From: a virus
Strand: one strand, 5' to 3'
Virus record (IMG/VR): IMGVR_UViG_3300042879_004314
Coordinates: 1-20,199 of that record
DNA: 20,199 nucleotides
In this document: positions 17,495 through 20,199 of the stretch, in pieces
How the letters are laid out: each line of letters begins with the position of its first letter
How positions within the stretch are numbered: position 1 is the first letter of the stretch
Notes under the pieces: generated by a model
The model's input: only the letters and a program-made list of their open reading frames with translations
Told to the model about the DNA's origin: nothing
Database searches by the model: none
Made by a program: the position numbers and the translations under genes

Positions 17495-17503
17495 TTAATA
17501 GTT

Positions 17504-17517
17504 TTTATTATAAATAT
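17504..17517 (-). promoter_or_regulatory. Candidate phage promoter motif upstream of the fibre gene
   Basis: The minus strand reads ATATTTATAATAAA. It lies 9 bases before the fibre ATG, closer than at other genes, and immediately downstream of the terminator at 17526-17554. The terminator-then-motif order also occurs at 10378-10428. Confidence 0.5.
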
Positions 17518-17525
17518 GGAAAGAT

Positions 17526-17554
17526 AAAAGAAAAACCGCTATTGCTAGCGGTTT
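17526..17554 (-). terminator. Intrinsic terminator after the 153-aa gene
   Basis: On the minus strand AAACCGCTA pairs perfectly with TAGCGGTTT around a GCAA loop, giving a 9-bp stem followed by TTCTTTT. It lies 21 bases beyond the stop codon of the upstream gene and separates the glycosyltransferase side from the fibre and tail operon. Confidence 0.88.
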
Positions 17555-17575
17555 AGTATATTATATAATATATAA

Positions 17576-18037
17576 TTAATCTATTTGGATTAATTTATAA
17601 AATACAGTATAATTATCTCTATTTTTAACATCATTAAATTCATTTAATTTAAATTCATGATGTTCAATTTCTTTTACTTCTTGTAATAAAGTATTAAACT
17701 CTTCTTGAAATTGTATAAATAATGGATTCAATTCAGCTGGGTTGATTATATTACCTGATTCATCTTTTTTTTCATTAATCCACATATTAAGACTAATATT
17801 GCCGTTTTCATCTTGTGAGCCATGTTTTATAACTAAATCTTCTTTGAATTGATCAATAATAGATTTTTCAGATGATGTTTTTTTAGCTAAATCATTTAAC
17901 CAGTATTTAGTAGGTAAATGTAAATCTTCACTTAATAAACCTAATGATATTGTTTCTCCAGTTGCTTGATCTACAAAACCATTAAGTTCTGTATCAAGTT
18001 TATAAATTTCATGTAATGTTAATTTAATATGAGCCAT
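17576..18037 (-). CDS. Conserved-looking hypothetical protein (153 aa)
   Basis: I cannot name the family. The N-terminus (IKLTLHEIYKLDTELNGFVD, then TGETISLGLLSEDLHLPTKY and WLNDLAKK) is amphipathic and helical. The middle is acidic, with an ENGNIS turn, and residues about 108-132 form a helix of the kind FIQFQEEFNTLLQEVKEIEH. It ends with NYTVFYKLIQID. There is no signal peptide or membrane segment. The ATG overlaps the stop of the preceding 88-aa membrane gene (TAATG), so the two are probably translated together. A strong terminator follows. Small proteins of this shape occur beside fibre and structural genes in related phages, but no function can be assigned from sequence. Confidence 0.72.
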   Translation of the reverse strand: MAHIKLTLHEIYKLDTELNGFVDQATGETISLGLLSEDLHLPTKYWLNDLAKKTSSEKSIIDQFKEDLVIKHGSQDENGNISLNMWINEKKDESGNIINPAELNPLFIQFQEEFNTLLQEVKEIEHHEFKLNEFNDVKNRDNYTVFYKLIQID

Positions 18038-18303
18038 TATTGATCAGCTTTAACTTGTTTTGGTTTTTTAGTTGATTTTGTTTTATTACTATAGTAATGT
18101 TTTTTCTTTTTCGCTGACTGTGTATGTTCAGTAAATGGTTTTTCTTCTGCTACCGGAGCGTCTTCAAAGTGAGGATAGTCTTCAACAGGGAATAAAGAAT
18201 TTGGTTTAGTGTTTGTAGATGTGTTTTCTTTTCCTACAATTACAGATACAAAAATAATTGCTGCTAATAGTGCAATTACAATAAAAATTAAAAATGATGA
18301 CAT
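18037..18303 (-). CDS. Small single-pass membrane protein (88 aa)
   Basis: Residues 3-23 (SFLIFIVIALLAAIIFVSVI, then V) form one clear transmembrane segment. An acidic Pro-containing linker (about 38-60) and a strongly basic tail rich in Lys (KKKKHYY, KTKSTKKPK) follow. By the positive-inside rule the tail would stay in the cytoplasm. No lipobox or catalytic motif is visible. It could be a small holin- or spanin-like lysis factor, an inner-membrane anchor, or unrelated; single-span phage proteins are too generic to tell. It overlaps the next gene by TAATG and lies downstream of an AT-rich motif at 18332-18349. Confidence 0.7.
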   Translation of the reverse strand: MSSFLIFIVIALLAAIIFVSVIVGKENTSTNTKPNSLFPVEDYPHFEDAPVAEEKPFTEHTQSAKKKKHYYSNKTKSTKKPKQVKADQ

Positions 18304-18331
18304 AATTTTTTAATGGGGTTTATGGGTTAAG

Positions 18332-18349
18332 TTTATATATATAAATATA
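18332..18349 (-). promoter_or_regulatory. Candidate promoter motif, AT-rich variant
   Basis: The minus strand reads TATATTTATATATATAAA, the same 18 bases as at 10378-10395, in the 69-base gap between the GT2 gene and the membrane-protein gene. It lies 28 bases before the ATG at 18303. No terminator is visible in the gap. Confidence 0.45.
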
Positions 18350-18372
18350 CAAGGATAATTTAAAAATCCAAA

Positions 18373-19119
18373 TTAAAGTTTACTTTTTCTTAGTTCTTTT
18401 AATTCTTCTAAATTATATTCTATAGATTCAATATCTCTATCTATAAAAGTACTATCTAAACCTTTATGAATTACTCCTCCTGGTAGGCATAGTATAAAAG
18501 GATTTTCAGTTAGTTTACCTGGTGATTTTGGATTCCAATGAGTTAATTCCCAATCTAAACCAGCATTCCATGATGCATTCATGTATGGATAATCATACAT
18601 TCTATCTAAAGGAATAGGCATCATATTTTTAATATCTTTAACACGCATAACCATATGTCCAGCTCTACAAGCTCTTTTTTCACATAAACATCCAAATTTA
18701 GTTTTAATCCAACTTAATTCTTCATGTTCTTTACTCATATAACCTGTAGCTACATACTTGTTAGGGTATGTATTTAAAATATCACAATATATACTTATTG
18801 GATCTTCAAATATATTATCTTGGTCTGTAAATTGAATAAAATCATAATCATCTAAGTTTATGTTTTCTAACATTTGAAGTAAAGCACCTCGTTGACCTAA
18901 ATTAAATTCTGAGTTGTAAACTATAAAGTTATTATTAATATTTTTATTAATAATTTTTAATATTTCCTCTTTATTTTCTTGATCTGAGTTTTCAACTATG
19001 TAAATAGTGTTTGTTAATCCAGATTCTTGGATATCTTTTAATGAGTTAATAACATTTTTAATATGATGAGGTCTATTAAATGATGTTAATAAAGTAATTA
19101 TTTTATTAGATTTTGACAT
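18373..19119 (-). CDS. Family 2-like glycosyltransferase (248 aa)
   Basis: This is a GT-A fold enzyme that would transfer a sugar from a nucleotide-sugar donor. It begins with IITLLTSFNRPHHIKNVINS (the nucleotide-binding start of GT2 proteins), has NLGQRGAL at 73-80, and a DXD-type metal site TDQDN at 98-102 (Asp99, Asp101). The later part shows GYMSKEHEELSW, CRAGHMVMRVKDI, ASWNAGLDWELTHW near 182-195 and GGVIHKG near 214-220, consistent with the acceptor side. There is no membrane segment, so it acts in the cytoplasm. The ATG follows the stop of the GT9-like gene by two bases, so both are one operon. The acceptor is not evident; virion protein, DNA or host surface glycan are all possible. 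Confidence 0.83.
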   Translation of the reverse strand: MSKSNKIITLLTSFNRPHHIKNVINSLKDIQESGLTNTIYIVENSDQENKEEILKIINKNINNNFIVYNSEFNLGQRGALLQMLENINLDDYDFIQFTDQDNIFEDPISIYCDILNTYPNKYVATGYMSKEHEELSWIKTKFGCLCEKRACRAGHMVMRVKDIKNMMPIPLDRMYDYPYMNASWNAGLDWELTHWNPKSPGKLTENPFILCLPGGVIHKGLDSTFIDRDIESIEYNLEELKELRKSKL

Positions 19120-19121
19120 TA

Positions 19122-20199
19122 TTATTTATTTAAAACCTTTAATATATCTTTTATTTGGATTAAATTCATACATTCTTTTCTTTCTGGTTGTTGAGCGTCT
19201 AACCACCATCTTCTATCATAGTAATTTTTACCACAATCTTTTTCTATATATTTTACTCTATAATGTTTAGCATGATCATTATAAAATGGTGTTAAACAAA
19301 TACCTACATTAGGTTTAATTGAAGAAGCAAAATGGTGAAAAAATGTATCTACACTTAACCATAAATCAGATTCTTCAATTAAACCAGCTAATTCAGGAAT
19401 TGATTTATCTAAAACTTTTTCATCTACTCCGGCTTGACAATAAGGAGAAACAGGTAATTTAGTATAATATGAAGGTAATTGGTTATCTTTATGAGAGCCT
19501 ACTTGAACAACATAATAACCTAATTTTTTTAATTCATATACTAATTTAAACCATTTAAGTTCTGACCAATCTTTATTAGAATCTTGTCCTCCAACTTTAG
19601 CAGCTGTAATACTAATTAAAGCTAATGGTTTGTTTGTGTTATTTGTAATTTTATTTTTAGGTCCTGTATATTTTAAAATATCATTTATTTCTCGTTTTTC
19701 TCCATATAATTCAAAAAATGCATCTATAATTGTAGTTATGTTATTTGTAGACCCATAAGTATAAACAAATCGTTTATATCCTCCAAATAATTCATCATCC
19801 CAACCAATAAATCCTTTACATTTAATATGTTCTAAAGAAGATGGATATACACAAGATATATAACAATCTTTACCTATTTTTTCTAATAAGGGATAAGCCA
19901 TAACATGATCACCTAATCCACCATCTATATAAATTATTCTGCTGTAGAATAAAGGGTGTGATCTTTTTTTATCATATCTTTCTGAATCTGAAGATATATC
20001 TGGATAGAATGATGCTTTAGTTTTTTGAGTAATTAAATCCGCTATAAACCATATTATAGATTGATATTTAGTGTCCCAATTAAGGCGTAATAAATCACTT
20101 GTTTTTGCTAATAAATAGGTATTATTAAGTATATCCCAGTCTTTAAAGTCAAAGTGTGTATTAGACTCATCTATAATTAAACTATATTCAGTTTTAGTT
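19122..20199 (-). CDS. GT9/heptosyltransferase-like glycosyltransferase, 5' end off the window
   Basis: The frame is open from the stop at 19122 to the right edge, giving 358 visible codons. The ATG at 19901 would give 259 aa but cuts off the donor-side N-terminus. Just before it lies IIYIDGGLGDHV continuing into MAYPLLEKIG, the glycine-rich G-x-G-D start of GT9 (ADP-heptose transferase-like) proteins. The C-terminal nucleotide-binding part includes IPELAGLIEESDLWLSVDTF then FHHFASSIKPNVGICLTPF, where a conserved D-x-x-x-x-H is visible. Residues upstream of the GT9 core (FYPDISSDSERYDKKR and others) are an extra N-terminal region whose start is not in view. The enzyme probably adds a sugar to a glycan or protein acceptor together with the adjacent GT2. 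Confidence 0.8.
   Translation of the reverse strand, partial: TKTEYSLIIDESNTHFDFKDWDILNNTYLLAKTSDLLRLNWDTKYQSIIWFIADLITQKTKASFYPDISSDSERYDKKRSHPLFYSRIIYIDGGLGDHVMAYPLLEKIGKDCYISCVYPSSLEHIKCKGFIGWDDELFGGYKRFVYTYGSTNNITTIIDAFFELYGEKREINDILKYTGPKNKITNNTNKPLALISITAAKVGGQDSNKDWSELKWFKLVYELKKLGYYVVQVGSHKDNQLPSYYTKLPVSPYCQAGVDEKVLDKSIPELAGLIEESDLWLSVDTFFHHFASSIKPNVGICLTPFYNDHAKHYRVKYIEKDCGKNYYDRRWWLDAQQPERKECMNLIQIKDILKVLNK

Overview
The window is an AT-rich 20.2 kb stretch in which every supported gene lies on the minus strand, so it should be read from right to left. It is the tail and baseplate module of a contractile-tailed (myovirus-type) bacteriophage. Tail sheath, tail tube, a T4 gp26/gp51-like protein, tape measure, gp53/LysM-like baseplate protein and a hub with a fused GH19-type lysozyme follow one another in a canonical order. 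No tRNA, integrase, transposon or CRISPR array is visible. Starts are preceded by A/T-rich leaders without a Shine-Dalgarno motif, which is typical of Bacteroidota and their phages. A Bacteroidota host is therefore inferred, not proven.

Layout, in transcription order. (1) 20199-18373: two glycosyltransferases, a GT9/heptosyltransferase-like protein whose 5' end is off the window and a GT2-like protein. (2) 18303-17576: a small single-pass membrane protein and a 153-aa protein of unknown function, closed by a strong intrinsic terminator at 17526-17554. (3) 17494-13043: a 1483-aa receptor-binding fibre with three collagen-like Gly-X-Y blocks, a lectin-like insert and eleven NTxxG repeats. (4) 13020-10460: a coiled-coil protein, tail sheath and tail tube, closed by a second terminator. 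(5) 10353-9351: a gp26/gp51-like protein followed by a second frame that is probably reached by a +1 frameshift at a run of seven T, in the position of the tail-assembly chaperone. (6) 9319-6800: the tape measure. (7) 6763-516: baseplate genes (92 aa, 681 aa, 98-aa LysM/gp53-like, 1004-aa hub-lysozyme, 201 aa), tightly packed. (8) 467-1: the first 155 codons of a gene that runs off the left edge and may be a nuclease or polymerase N-terminus.

The genes fit one late structural programme. The tube polymerises around the tape measure with chaperone help, the sheath surrounds it, the hub carries a cell-wall-cutting domain, and the long trimeric fibre binds the host surface. The glycosyltransferases might decorate the fibre, other virion proteins or the host surface.

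A recurrent intergenic motif (minus-strand AATATTTATAATAAA and a variant) lies upstream of at least seven genes and is the best candidate for a phage-specific promoter. The most interesting signals are the candidate +1 frameshift, this motif family and the architecture of the proline-free collagen-like fibre. No wholly new defence or mobile system is visible.
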